A stretch of 64,000 bases of DNA from Fennellomyces sp. T-0311 (Eukaryota > Mucoromycota > Mucoromycetes > Mucorales > Lichtheimiaceae): NCBI GenBank assembly GCA_025266875.1, contig JALLLT010000007.1, positions 186,001-250,000 on the forward strand, written 5' to 3'. The notes under the pieces are model-generated. The model ran no database searches. It saw nothing but the letters and a program-made list of their open reading frames with translations, and was not told the origin of the DNA. The translations under genes were made by a program, and so were the position numbers. This document shows, piece by piece, positions 10,364 through 20,641 of the stretch (position 1 is the first letter of the stretch; each line of letters opens with the position of its first letter).

Positions 10364-11368
10364 CTAAGTAGCAGGCTTTTCCTCTTCTTCATCCTTGACA
10401 ATAAGTTCAAGACCAAATCGTCTGCCGCGGTTGAAAAGTAACTGAAAGATCATGCTGATCAACCATAATCCAAGGACGCCGCCCAACATAGCATAGACAT
10501 GGTTATTAGCTGTGTAATGGACATGGTGTGTGGCATCAAGCTGGGCACGAACACCGTTGAGCATGGATGTGCGGACAGCCATATCCAGTCCGAGGATGAA
10601 AAAGTACGCACCAAGGAACGATGTCAAAATACAAATACTGACGTATTCTGCTATAAGTATAGCAACCACCGCGACCACGCTGAATCCAACGGATGCGAAT
10701 TGACGAGCATACACGTTTTGGATGATAAGATCGCTTCTCCACGACCAGATAAAGACCGCAAAAACGTAGCCTGCTAAAACTGTATCGTACATCATGATCA
10801 GCCTTTGTGCTTGGGAACAGAAATGAGAAGAAGCTTACCACCAATAAAGTATATGGTGACATTCCAAAAATAAATGCATGCCCCGGCAACAACCAAGCCA
10901 GCGCCGTAAGATCCAAAACTATATACAATCGACGCTCTGTAATATCCATCTGGCAATGGCTCGGCTACCGTCAACAAAACCCAGCAGACAATACCTATGC
11001 TTTACTTAGTATCGATGAGGATTTTACGTCGGCAGTACACATACTTCCAAGAAGAAATCCAATGACACCCATAGTAATTGTAAAGAGGCGAAACGCAGCG
11101 ACCATCAAATAGACACCGATGAAAATCATTAAAGCACAGAGAAAACCGATATGGGGATCGGTTTTATAACGTTCGCCATATGGATAATCTAGCATGCCAT
11201 ACGTTAGCTGCTAAGTTACACGAAAATATATCATTTAATTTTACCCCATCTTCCATCAGCATTAGTAAAGGCGGCAGCGGTGTTGTTTTGGGGAGTGGTA
11301 TCGTTAGGATGTTTGTTCCATGCCGATACAACCGAACAGAATAGCAAAAAAAGAATCAAACGTCGCAT
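10364..11368 (-). CDS. TMEM198/DUF4203-type multi-pass membrane protein
   Basis: Four exons join in phase: 11368-11245, 11188-11045, 10994-10839 and 10773-10364, giving 277 residues. The start MRRLILFLLFCSVVSAW is a clear signal peptide. An in-frame upstream ATG at 11395 is possible but would bury it. After a short N/T-rich lumenal stretch come about seven hydrophobic segments, including IGFLCALMIFIGVYLMVAAF, IVCWVLLTVAEP and YVFAVFIWSW. The signal peptide followed by a seven-helix Gly-rich block matches the fungal DUF4203 (TM7S3/TM198-like) family. The C-terminus is acidic (VKDEEEEKP) and presumably cytosolic. Its biochemical role is not known. Introns are 56, 50 and 65 bp. It is divergent from the OCIA-like gene across 97 bp. 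Confidence 0.75.
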
Positions 11369-11465
11369 GAAACTTTCGTGTTTGCCTCTGGGCATTGCTT
11401 TTTATCCTTGCATAAAATAGTCACAGGGTGGAGAAGGCTCTTTGTTCTTTTACCAGCAAAACATA
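11369..11465. promoter_or_regulatory. Compact bidirectional promoter (97 bp)
   Basis: Start codons at 11368 (minus) and 11466 (plus) are only 97 bp apart, so both genes must share this region unless their leaders overlap. It contains short A/T blocks and no evident TATA box. Confidence 0.5.
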
Positions 11466-12061
11466 ATGTCAAAAGAGGAAATCAAGAAGGAGCTTGCACA
11501 ATACACGCCCAATGAGGAAGAACGCGCTGCTATCAAATCAGCAATGTTCAATGTTATTAACCTTGGTAAACATTCTCGTTGTTTTGACATTTGAAACCAT
11601 AATTGCTAAACGCGCCTTCGTCCTTTGTTTTTTCAGCTACCGTCGGTGCAGGTTCACTTGGTTTGTCAGGTCACCTGTGGAGTAAGCTCGCTTTAGGAAA
11701 CGTATGATGAAGAAGCTCAACCCTAGAATACAGATAAGTCGCGACCCAAGCCCACGGCTATTCCCACCATTCGTAAGTATGGATAATTTATGCGTGGATT
11801 CAAGAAGTGTACTCATCTCTCTCTGTTCGAATAGTCGGCTTCTTTACTGGCTTGGCATTAGGCGGTGCACTGGGTATGGATAAAGGCATGCGAACGCTGC
11901 GATCCAAGCTTCCAGCCGAGTCGAAACTGCTAGAGATCATCCGCGAAACGGATCAGATACGCGCAGGCTCTGTGCTTCCCATTGAGACGGCACCCAAACA
12001 ACAAGACATGGACGCCTTTGTTCCAGATGAAAAGCCAACGTCTTTGGATAATACAAAATAG
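11466..12061 (+). CDS. Small OCIA-domain-like membrane protein
   Basis: Four exons join in phase: 11466-11565, 11637-11681, 11734-11772 and 11835-12061, giving 136 residues. An N-terminal charged stretch (YTPNEEERAAIKSAMF) leads into a hydrophobic Gly-rich helix (VGAGSLGLSGHL). A short linker follows (KSRPKPTAIPTI), then a second Gly-rich helix (GFFTGLALGGALG). This is the order seen in OCIA-domain proteins: YxxTxEE, first helix, Pro-containing loop, second GxxxG-type helix. The C-terminus is hydrophilic. If the match holds, it would be a mitochondrial or endosomal membrane protein. The OCIA assignment is tentative. A competing 3' splice choice after exon 2 would give a 25 bp intron, so I rejected it. 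Confidence 0.6.
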
Positions 12062-12108
12062 ATGAACAACACAAAAAAATAGGTATATTCTAAAAGAAAT
12101 GTGGAATG

Positions 12109-14371
12109 TTATTGTGCATTGGATGATTCAGTATTGTACGCAAGCACGCCTGAGACCCAGCCCTTGGCATACTTGAACACTTTGGCCGACCCTTCGAGCT
12201 TCGAGTACCGAAGTCCGACCACATTCTCGGCTGCGACGAATGCTTCAATGATAAATACAACAGTGCTCTCTTTCTCTTGTTCCGGATTCGGGGCTGCGGT
12301 CGATGGCTTGGGTGTAGGCGGTGGTGGTTGCGATGAGTGGTTGTTGGTTGACGATTGCAGTTGGAAGGACTGAGACCACGGCATCATTAGTGCTTCTTGT
12401 TGGTGAGAAAAGGGCATCGACAACCGCTTAAATGTCCTGCTCCAGCGGTTGGTGCTTGTGCTGTTGTTACTTAGCAAACTGCTGCGTTGTCCGCCATCCG
12501 TTGCCGTGGCAAATGACGCATTGGTATGTTGTTCAGAGTGCTGCTGATTCAACATGGGTGTGGATGCACTCGCCGTTGTCCTTTTACGATCCTTCAATCC
12601 ATGAAACCACGAACCGGTGCCTTCGTTGTGATCATGACTGTGCATCGTCATGACACATACTAGACGAAGGGAACTTTCGTGGCGATAGGTGATTCCCAGA
12701 AGTTCACATGAAGCACGCACCAACATCAGCATATCCTCGTCGTTACCATCTATGGCATAGTACGTAATCTGATCCTTGGCAACGCGCTGGTAGAGCTGTG
12801 TCAGACTGAGGGTGGATGTGGTCTTTTTCAATCGCTGTTGCGGACTCTTCAACTTGCGCAAGAAACGATGCAGCGGCGACCGCATATCATTGGCTTGCAA
12901 CGGCTGCAGATTGGCTTGCTTCAGTTGAGCGCGGACTGTTTTGATGAGGTGTTTTTGAAGCAACTCCTGTGCTTGGACAACCTCGTCGCGCTTTGAATAG
13001 GGAGTGTAGCGCATCGATCGGCTGGTGAAGTAAATAGACGGGTTGATCGGGTGGTACAGAATGGTCTTCTTGACGTGACACGGGCGTCGTTTCTCTTCTT
13101 CCATGTCTTTTAGGTGCCGCTGCCGAGTGCGTTCACGGTCCGATGTCAGTGGCTCGTCGGTCGAAGAGAATAGGTCCGGTAGGCGGCCGTTGTCGTTCAG
13201 CCAAGGATCATTTCTCAGGGCGATTCGAAGGCCCATGCGCTTCTTCTTGTCGACGGACAAACACTTTCGGATCGTCTGTTGCAGCCCTGCACTAAGATTC
13301 TCTGGCATTGGATAATTCCCGCTTACCACGTACTTTTTCAACTGATCCGGATCTATTGAATGGAATCAGTGCTACTTAGCGGCAAGTAGTGCGGGGTTAT
13401 TGCTCACTTCGTGCATGCGCAAAGGGCTCAAAGCCAGCAGTCATGCGAAACAGGGTGACGCCCAAACACCAACAATCAACCTCGGGGCCGGTATACGGTC
13501 GCCCTGAAAATATCTCGGGACTGTAATACAGCATGGATCCTATCAAGCTGTGGTGAGTCGACGGATGGTGCGCACCGAACAACAAGCCTTTACCGCATAA
13601 AGTCTTTAACCGCTGGTGCCCGAACCTGTTGCCCAGTCCGAAATCCGCCAGACGGATTTGTCCATCGGGTCGTAGCAAGATGTTGGGAGTCTGTTACAAA
13701 GTTCAATATTCCTGACGATAGTAACTACTGCGTGCATATGCGGCTCTTGCCTTGATGTCGCGATGCACGATCCATTTGGAATGACAGTAATCGACTGCCG
13801 CGACCACCTGACGAAAGATGGTCCGCGCCTCATCCTCCGGCAAGGAACCCTTCTTGTTTCGTTGCAGATGCTCGTCCAGATTGACGCCAGGCACGTACTC
13901 CATGACCAGGTAGAGTGTTTCAGCCGTCTCGTACGTTTCGTGTAGGCGGATCACGTTGATATGATCGATTACTTCCATCAGCGCCACCTCCCGCACCAAC
14001 CGAGACATGACGCGATATTCGTGTTTGCGTTTATCAATGATCTTATCTTTCATTGTTAGGAACAACCGCCCCGTTTATGTGTGAGCAACCAACCGCCTTC
14101 TGTATCGTTCTGCTATTACCTTGACCGCAAAACGCTCTCCGCTAACATAGTGCTGGGCGAGCATCACTTTGCTGAACTTGCCAGTGCCGATTTGCTCAAT
14201 GAAGCTGTACTCGCCAATGCCATGAAGAAGAGTGTCGGTCGACGGTGGGAATTCCTTCTTTTTCGGTGGTGCCGGAGGAGATGGCGCCGGCTTGTCGTCC
14301 TTGGGCAAGAACTGGGACTGGCGCCGACGTAACTTGATTCGCAACTGATCGGCGACAGTCCAAATCGGCAT
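12109..14371 (-). CDS. CAMK/CAMKL-type Ser/Thr protein kinase with KA1-like tail
   Basis: Five exons join in phase: 14371-14120, 14041-13751, 13690-13594, 13539-13408 and 13352-12109, giving 671 residues. The kinase domain covers about residues 55-320. It has a Gly loop IGTGKFSKV, catalytic lysine in FAVK (about 84), HRDIK (177-181) with TPN, DFG (197-199), CGSMLYYSPEIF and DCWCLGVTLFRM, so it looks active. The tail has low-complexity Ser/Gln-rich stretches and then two short conserved blocks. These are ELLGITYRHESSLRLVCVM and the final FIIEAFVAAENVVGLRYSKL, resembling a split KA1 (kinase-associated 1) domain as in SNF1/KIN/MARK relatives. Intron 13691-13750 starts GC, not GT. Intron 13540-13593 is 54 bp and stop-free. 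An in-frame ATG at 14458 would add 29 residues and looks less likely. The stop lies 47 bp from the convergent OCIA-like gene. Confidence 0.88.
13691..13750 (-). other. GC-AG intron inside the kinase gene
   Basis: On the minus strand the exon ends CATCAAG and the intron begins GCAAGA. It ends GTAACAG before ACTCCCAAC. Removing these 60 bp joins HRDIK directly to TPNILL, the expected catalytic-loop spacing. No GT donor is available nearby. Confidence 0.8.
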
Positions 14372-14660
14372 GACGACGATGGAGTTATACAGAGCAAAAG
14401 GAACGAGAGAAAGAAAAAAAGAAGCTGAAGGGGGTACAAAAAGATGCGGCGCTTTCATAGCCCCTTCACAGTCCTTTGCTTCACATCAAGCGAGGACAGT
14501 ATAGAGCTGAGACACAACACGAGGCATCGGAAAGAGAGGCACATTGCAGCTAACATGACGAAGACGATTCTTTTCGGACTAAGACTCTTTTTGCTATGTG
14601 GGGTTTTATCTTTATATATATGAGATGGTGGAGGGGGATGATACACAAAATATAACGATA
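14372..14660. other. Intergenic region, kinase 5' flank
   Basis: These 289 bp lie between the kinase start and the stop of the next minus-strand gene. The minus strand is pyrimidine-rich just upstream of the kinase ATG (TTTCTTTTTTTCTTTCTC-like, about 14400-14425), a probable core promoter tract. I see no gene. Confidence 0.4.
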
Positions 14661-16792
14661 TTAGAAGAAGCCATCGTCGTCGCCACCCAACAGACCGTTC
14701 CGTGCCAGTGTGTTCTCCAAATGGCCATTTACATTCTTGGACTTTTCTTCCGCGTTCTTTTTGTCCATTTTTTTGGTCGTCAGCGCCCCGAGCCCTTTGA
14801 GATAGTCAACCAGCCGCTTGTGGTTATTTGACTTGGCCAGCTCCAAAGGTGTGGGTACGCGTTTCGACACGTATGCATTGATGTCACATCCGAATCGTTC
14901 AACGAGGAGCGTCACGACTTCAAGTCGCCCAGCACGGGAAGCCCAGTGGATCGGCTGCTCGCCCCGATGGTCGGATTGACTGGCAGGGATACGGCATGAT
15001 CGGATTAAGAAGCACACGAGATCCGTGTGGCCCGACAGACTTGCATAATGAAGCGCCGTAGCACCTAACGTTTTTTTTTCGCTAGTGAGTGACACAGTTA
15101 TGTGGTGCGTTAATAATTAATTTACCTATATTATCTACTTCAAGGTTCAGGGCGCCCTGGGTATAGCCGACAATAAACTCAACCACCGCAGCGTGGCAGT
15201 GCTCAGCAGCCGCATGGAGTGCCGTCTTGTTGCGCGGACCTTGCCCGCGTGCATGGATGAGATCTCCGCCCGCTTGCACCAGCTTCTGAAGTCCGGCAAG
15301 CCATCCGACGCTGGCCGCTAGATAGCACGGTGTCACCTATGGAACTTCCATTAATATAAGCCTTTTTTTAAAAACCTTAATCCCGCAAACACACCTTGTC
15401 TTCCTCAGCCTCGCTCATGGTCATGGCATTCGGATTGGCACCTTGTTGTAACAATAGGTCCAATGCGCCCGGTGCCTTTGTGACAACCAAGGCATGGATC
15501 ATACCATAACCGTATTTGACATTACCCGCCGTGGGAGACTGTTTGGCCGTATTTGGTGATCCACCGCGTCGCAAAAAGTTGCTGATGATCTTTTCTACGG
15601 TAACATCACTGCCTTTACTTTTGGAAATTGTGTCCCACAATCCATCCGAACCACCAAACATGAGCGGATCGACGCGTCGTTGTTGAATCATTGATGAACC
15701 GGTATAGCCTGCTGTAGATGTAGTGGAACGAACGGGTGTCATTGGCACAGAATAGACCGAAGTGGCTGAAGATGAGCTAGGTCCAGGCCCTGACAAACTC
15801 GATGATGCCGTTGACGGTGAAGAGTACGACGAATGAATGGATGGGTTGTGTCTTAAACTTTGCCACGATCGTTGTTGGGGTACTTGTTGTGAGTCTGTGG
15901 TGTCCGACCCGACGCTGTAAATGCTGTTTGTCCCTGGATGGCGAATAGGGTGCTGCGGAGGCTGACGCATTGGATTATCTGCAAGCGACATGGTTGCGGT
16001 CGAGGACGAGGACGTTACCGAAGCTGCCGACGGTAAAGGCGTGCCGTTCCAGAAAGACTGTGCTTGGGGAGGTGTTTGTTGATAGTGATGCAGTAGCGAC
16101 GATGCAGTTGATGTTGAGGATGACCGTGAAGGCATGGCGCCACCCCTGGAATGGTGTGATTCATAACTGTCTGAAATTACGGAAGGCTGTGGACTAGTCG
16201 GTGTTAAGGGGTAGCCCCCGGCCTGGAGACGCTGTTGCGGTGGAGACGCGGGTGTGGGTGGTAACGGTTGTTGCTGGGGTGGCGGTGGTGGAGGTTGCTG
16301 GGGTGGTACGTGTGTATTATGAGAATGGAGTGACGGGAAGGTGGGCAGTTCACTAAGGGTGTCTGATTCGACAGAGTGGGAGCGGGAGGTAGTACTGCTG
16401 TTCGAATTTGTGAGCGCAGGTTGCAGTTGTTGTTTGCTTAAATAATCGTATTTCTTTTTAAAGAACTGCATTTCGCGCACGGCTTTTTCGTATCGTTGCT
16501 GATGATTGGCCGAGGCTGCTTTGAGCTGATCATTTTCTTGCTCGAGATGCTGTGTGCGTTGCTGTAACATTGTGACAAGGCGCTCGTGATCGGTCAACAA
16601 TCGCTTGAGCTCGATTTTTAGAACTTGGCGCAGGTTTTCGTGCTCGACTTGCTGTATTAGCTCGATGAGACACTCACGTGCACTCATAGGTAAGTCATTG
16701 TCCTCTCTGATCACCATCCTGTCGAAGGGTCGAGTCAAGTCCTCCATGCTGCGAAACGATGGGGATGGAGAAAAAGAAGAAGAGGGCGGCAT
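14661..16792 (-). CDS. Coiled-coil / ankyrin-repeat protein
   Basis: Three exons join in phase: 16792-15395, 15336-15126 and 15064-14661. The product is 670 residues from the ATG at 16792, or 655 from the in-frame ATG at 16747 (MEDLTRPFDRM). A long heptad-like coiled coil covers about residues 45-125 (LIQQVEHENLRQVLKIELK onward). A long Ser/Pro/Gln-rich disordered linker follows. The C-terminal third has about five ankyrin repeats, including YGMIHALVVTKAPGALDLLL, TALHAAAEHCHAAVVEFI, TALHYASLSGHTDLVCFLI and QPIHWASRAGRLEVVTLL. The end is basic and Gly/Asp-rich. The architecture suggests a scaffold that binds partners through the ankyrins and oligomerises through the coiled coil. I do not recognise a named orthologue. 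Confidence 0.85.
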
Positions 16793-18026
16793 ATTATTTT
16801 TTTACGCTTTTTTTTTGGTTGCGTCCAAAGGAAATGAAGGTAACGCAAGAAACGACCGGAGAGAAATTAATGTGTTCTACAAAAGAAGTCGGGAACAAAA
16901 AAAAAAGAGAGAAAGAGGTGAAAACTGTGATCGATGGCAAGGCTGTCCACTTTTTTTATTCACAACCCCTCGCTACATTGCCTTTTACGAAACCGTACCA
17001 GAAGAAAGAGAAGGGGTCCCATCATCCCAAATATAAAACTCCTTCTATTCCCGCCAAATCGACGAAAACGAAGTAATTGTTCAACAGGTCCTCGTATCAC
17101 CCGGCATTGCCTATTTGTCGTAACATTGCTCGGACCACACCATCCAAACACACGCACTTTTCCCCAACACCAACTATTGTACTTCCATCCGAGACCTCTC
17201 ATTCACTCCTTAGCCGCCTATAAGCCTTGCTCTTTGCTGGGACCCGCCCCTAATGTGTCCCCCTCCCTTTAACGGTAGATCTTCCCAAAGGTTCCCAGTA
17301 GACTGCAGAAATAAAGATTTCTCCCTGGATTTGCTCCCTATGGAAACCTGTCATTTCAGAGAGAACAATACGCCGCTACTGACAGCCAGCTTCCTTTCTT
17401 TCATTGCTTATATTAGAAGCATGATCACATGGGAGGCGAAGAAAGAGAGCAATCATTTCTCACAACAAAAAAAAAAAAAGGTTTCTCTGTAACCTGGAAA
17501 CGTTCGGCGCTTCAATGTTTTTGCTGTTGCTTAACAACACTAATCAGATTTTTTCACACACTCGCTCTGTTTTGGTTGTCAACGTTAAAGGTTACGAACT
17601 TAATTAAGAACCATTGGCACACAGACGATATATCATACATAATACTTCCCCTAGCGACCTATATAAAACGGTCTAACACTCGGGGGTGCTCAAAAAAAGA
17701 GATAAAAAAGGCAAAACGGAGTTGCTGCGCGAGGATGCAACAAATCAATTAATATTAAAACAAACCAGTTACACATGCCAAAAAACAGTCCGCGTAGAGA
17801 CAATAAGAAACCGAGATCGGTCATGCGTCTTCACCCATCAGATCTGTAATCATTTTCGACTTGTACTGCCTTGCTCCTTTCGCGCCCCCCCCTCCCTGGC
17901 CTTAGATGATGAAGGACGATTTGGTGGCAGGAACTCCTTCTCTCCTTCTATCACTGCCCCATTGCCCGTTTCTGTAACATATCCGCCTCATCGCAGGAGT
18001 AAAAAAAAAAAAAAAAACTCTTTTTA
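16793..18026. other. 1.2 kb intergenic region
   Basis: Here lie the 5' flank of the ankyrin gene and the 3' flank of the Vms1 gene. It contains A-rich and purine-rich tracts (about 16800-16930 and 17465-17480) and a 17-A run at 18001-18017 just past the Vms1 stop. Short open frames look random. I see no gene or repeat. Confidence 0.4.
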
Positions 18027-20008
18027 TTATTTCTTTTGGAGTCGCCGCATCCGCTCTTCCGCTGCTCTTGCACGCATCTCCCTTTCAAGACGTAACCGTG
18101 CTTCAGGTGTCATGTTTGCCGTATTCATTTCGGTAAAACCTCCTCCCAATGTTTGTGGTCCTTTCCTGGATGTTGGATTTTTTGCGTCTTCTTGGTGCTT
18201 CTTTTGCATGCGGATCGCTTCCTTCTTTTGACGTTCCTCTTCTATCTTTCTCCGCCGCTCTGCCTCGCGCTCTTTACGCAATCGGTCCTTCTCCGCTTGT
18301 TCCAATTCAGCCTCTCGTGTTAGTGGACTCGGTACGCGTGCGTCATTGAGCCAATCCCACCGGCTTGGCAAATCACACATGCAACGTCGGAATGCATTAC
18401 GTGTGTCTTTATCCTTGGCTACTTCGTACGCCGTTTTGCCTAGCCCACTTTTGATGGTCGGGTCGGCATCCAAGTCGCGAATCAAAACAGACACGAGGGC
18501 TGCATGACCTGCATGTGCTGCTAAATGAAGTAAAGTCGGATATCGTTTTGTTTCGTCGTCGTCCAGGGATGATATTTCTCCACGAGTCAATGACAGAAGC
18601 ATCCCCTCGTGTTTCTGGACATGCGCAAGCACCAATTGTTCTTTGCCTTGCTTTGTCAGATCGATCAGTTTCTCAATCTCTGCTGGAATGTGTGGCTTTT
18701 TCTCCTGCTGTTGCACTGTCGATTTGCCACTTTGTCTCGATTTTTCTAATTGCTGCCGTGCCTTTTCCTCCTTATCTGCAATTTTGGCATGGTGTGCTTG
18801 AATGGCGTCTATATCGGCTTCTGCCAGTTTGAGCGTGCATAATTCGATAAATACACGGCGCACTTCACTCAACGTGGGTCGTCGTGTTGGAAACGGAATG
18901 CTGTCACTGTTGTCCCGCGTCAACACCGCGTTGTCATAGTTGTAGACCACTTTGCGGTTGTTGCTAGGTGCATGCACAAACACCTGTTCGCTCTCGTTGA
19001 TGTGCTGCTTCCATTGATCCAGCACCTCACGCACTTCTTGCTGGAGTAACTGTTCGTTGTAACGACGGATCTGCGCACCTGCTGAGTTTGCAGCACCTTT
19101 GGCATTGTCGTTGGCAGATTGTGCGCCACCTTGCTTTCGTCTCGCTATAGAACAACGCATGAGTAACCTTCTTTCTACAGAATAGACATTCAATACTTAC
19201 TTGTGTAGCGGTGGAATGTTTTATGAGCAACCATCTTCACTTCGGCCGCATCGAGTTTAAATGGACCCTTGATACTCTTATTGACATCCACCACAGCACC
19301 CGCAAAATGACCGCCACCAATCATGATAATCGTCCACAACCGTTTTCGCTGTTCGAACCGTGCGGCCTGCAGCGCCCGCAATCCATCCAATGAATCAGTC
19401 AACCTTCGATAGACGCCAAAGTGCATTGAGGCTGGGTAGGCAGGTGTGGCTTGAAACCAAGCCAACGCGCGATACTTTTTCTCAAACAGTGATAACTCTG
19501 TCGTCGTCGTTGAAGGCGCTTCCACTTGTTGCTCCATCTGTTTCTTGACCAACGTATTCGCTTCATCCTCATTTTCACTTTCCTCTTCCGTCTCGGATCC
19601 AGAGATACTTTCAGCCAAGTCTACGCCGCCACTATCAGCCACCGATATCCTCATCCAGCTTCCCACAACAAACTTACCTGTAAGCATGGTCTCGAACTCG
19701 CTCAATGATACTGGCGCAAGACCAAGTACCAGTTTACGCTTGATATTGTACCGATGCCAATCTGTCGAGAAATGTTTGCGATGATCTTGACGATCGGTTG
19801 TGGAGAAGACCAGATCGCACGTATTACACGTCAGCGCGTCGGATGTTTCGTGATGCTGGATTTCTAGATTTTCCAGGGCGGTTGCGGTGATATCGACCTG
19901 GGGAGGTTGTTGATCGCCATACTCGACAGGATGAAGTGCATCGAGAAGTTCTTGAGGCAAATGGAATATACTCAATGGGCGTTGCTTTAGGGTTTGAATG
20001 TCCAGCAT
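18027..20008 (-). CDS. VMS1: Vms1/ANKZF1-type tRNA endonuclease of ribosome quality control
   Basis: Vms1/ANKZF1 releases nascent chains from stalled 60S ribosomes by cleaving peptidyl-tRNA, and recruits Cdc48/p97. Exons are 20008-19201 and 19144-18027, giving 641 residues. Domains in order are a C2H2-like finger (C61, C64, H79, H85; LTCNTCDLVF), the VLRF1 eRF1-like domain (about 165-300), a coiled coil, ankyrin repeats (LLHLAAHAGHAALVSVLI), and a C-terminal VCP-interacting motif (RARAAEERMRR). The splice restores YTTRRKQGGAQS, the conserved catalytic segment, with the candidate catalytic glutamine at about 278. A 57 bp stretch (19621-19677) has perfect intron borders (CAG|GTAAGT to TAG) but keeps frame. 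If it is spliced, the protein is 622 residues. The acidic run between the finger and VLRF1 is normal for the family. Confidence 0.92.
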
Positions 20009-20641
20009 TATTTCAGTTTTCTAAAAAAGGTTCGGGCTTAAACAGCACACTGCTGCTGAGATACACTTATATTCATCGTCTGCCCACTACCGCAGCAAGT
20101 CTGCTTTTTTGCTGCGACACCTTGGATGACTAATAAACGATACGAGTCGCCACCGAGCTACGCAAAAAGACGATCCACCCGCTGACAACAGAACAAAGGT
20201 GCTACGATCGTTGTCTTGCTCTTGATCCCCTGTTTTTTTCCCATGGTGGCTGTGTGCCCCAACACTACCGTCGTACAACAATGAAATGTATGCAATCTCG
20301 AATGCATTGCATATCTGTCATCATCAATTGGAACGTTGTGCAAACAAAGTTGGCGCGCATCCTTTTCCGTCGATCAAACCTGTTTGGGCATTTTGCGATT
20401 TGATTAGGCGAAAGCGCTCAATATAGCCCATCGACTCATGCCAGGCAGTTTGATGAACGAGGGGACTTGCACCCCGCTCACTCTCCTGGCAGAATGCTTC
20501 CAATTAAATCCGTATGCAAAGCTTAATAAAGCGATCAAGGAGAGCGATCTTACTGACAGAAGGGAGCAAACCAAACAACTCAAGTTTCTTTATTCTTCTC
20601 CTTCCAGATAGAGAGCCGAACCCTTCTTTTTTCTATATAGA
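20009..20641. other. Intergenic region with a nested hairpin
   Basis: This is the 5' flank of Vms1 and 3' flank of the dehydrogenase gene. A 7 bp stem pairs 20439-20445 (TGCCAGG) with 20485-20491 (CCTGGCA), enclosing an inner GGGG/CCCC stem (20461-20464 with 20472-20475). It does not fold as a canonical tRNA. I see nothing else. Confidence 0.4.

Noticed and set aside
11682..11733. 25 bp intron alternative (GTATGA to CCCTAG) in the OCIA-like gene
   Set aside because: It is too short to splice. The 52 bp intron 11682-11733 keeps frame and has better borders.
14372..14458. 29-residue N-terminal extension of the kinase
   Set aside because: It is hydrophobic and translated from the pyrimidine-rich promoter tract. 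The ATG at 14371 gives a normal kinase N-terminus.
20431..20500. Possible tRNA gene
   Set aside because: The 7 bp outer stem looks like an acceptor stem, but the enclosed length is only 53 bases and there is no D arm, anticodon arm or GTTCRA loop.
20451..20560. Possible C/D box snoRNA (TGATGA at about 20452, CTGA at about 20554)
   Set aside because: There is no terminal stem joining the boxes and no recognisable C'/D' pair. Such short motifs occur by chance.
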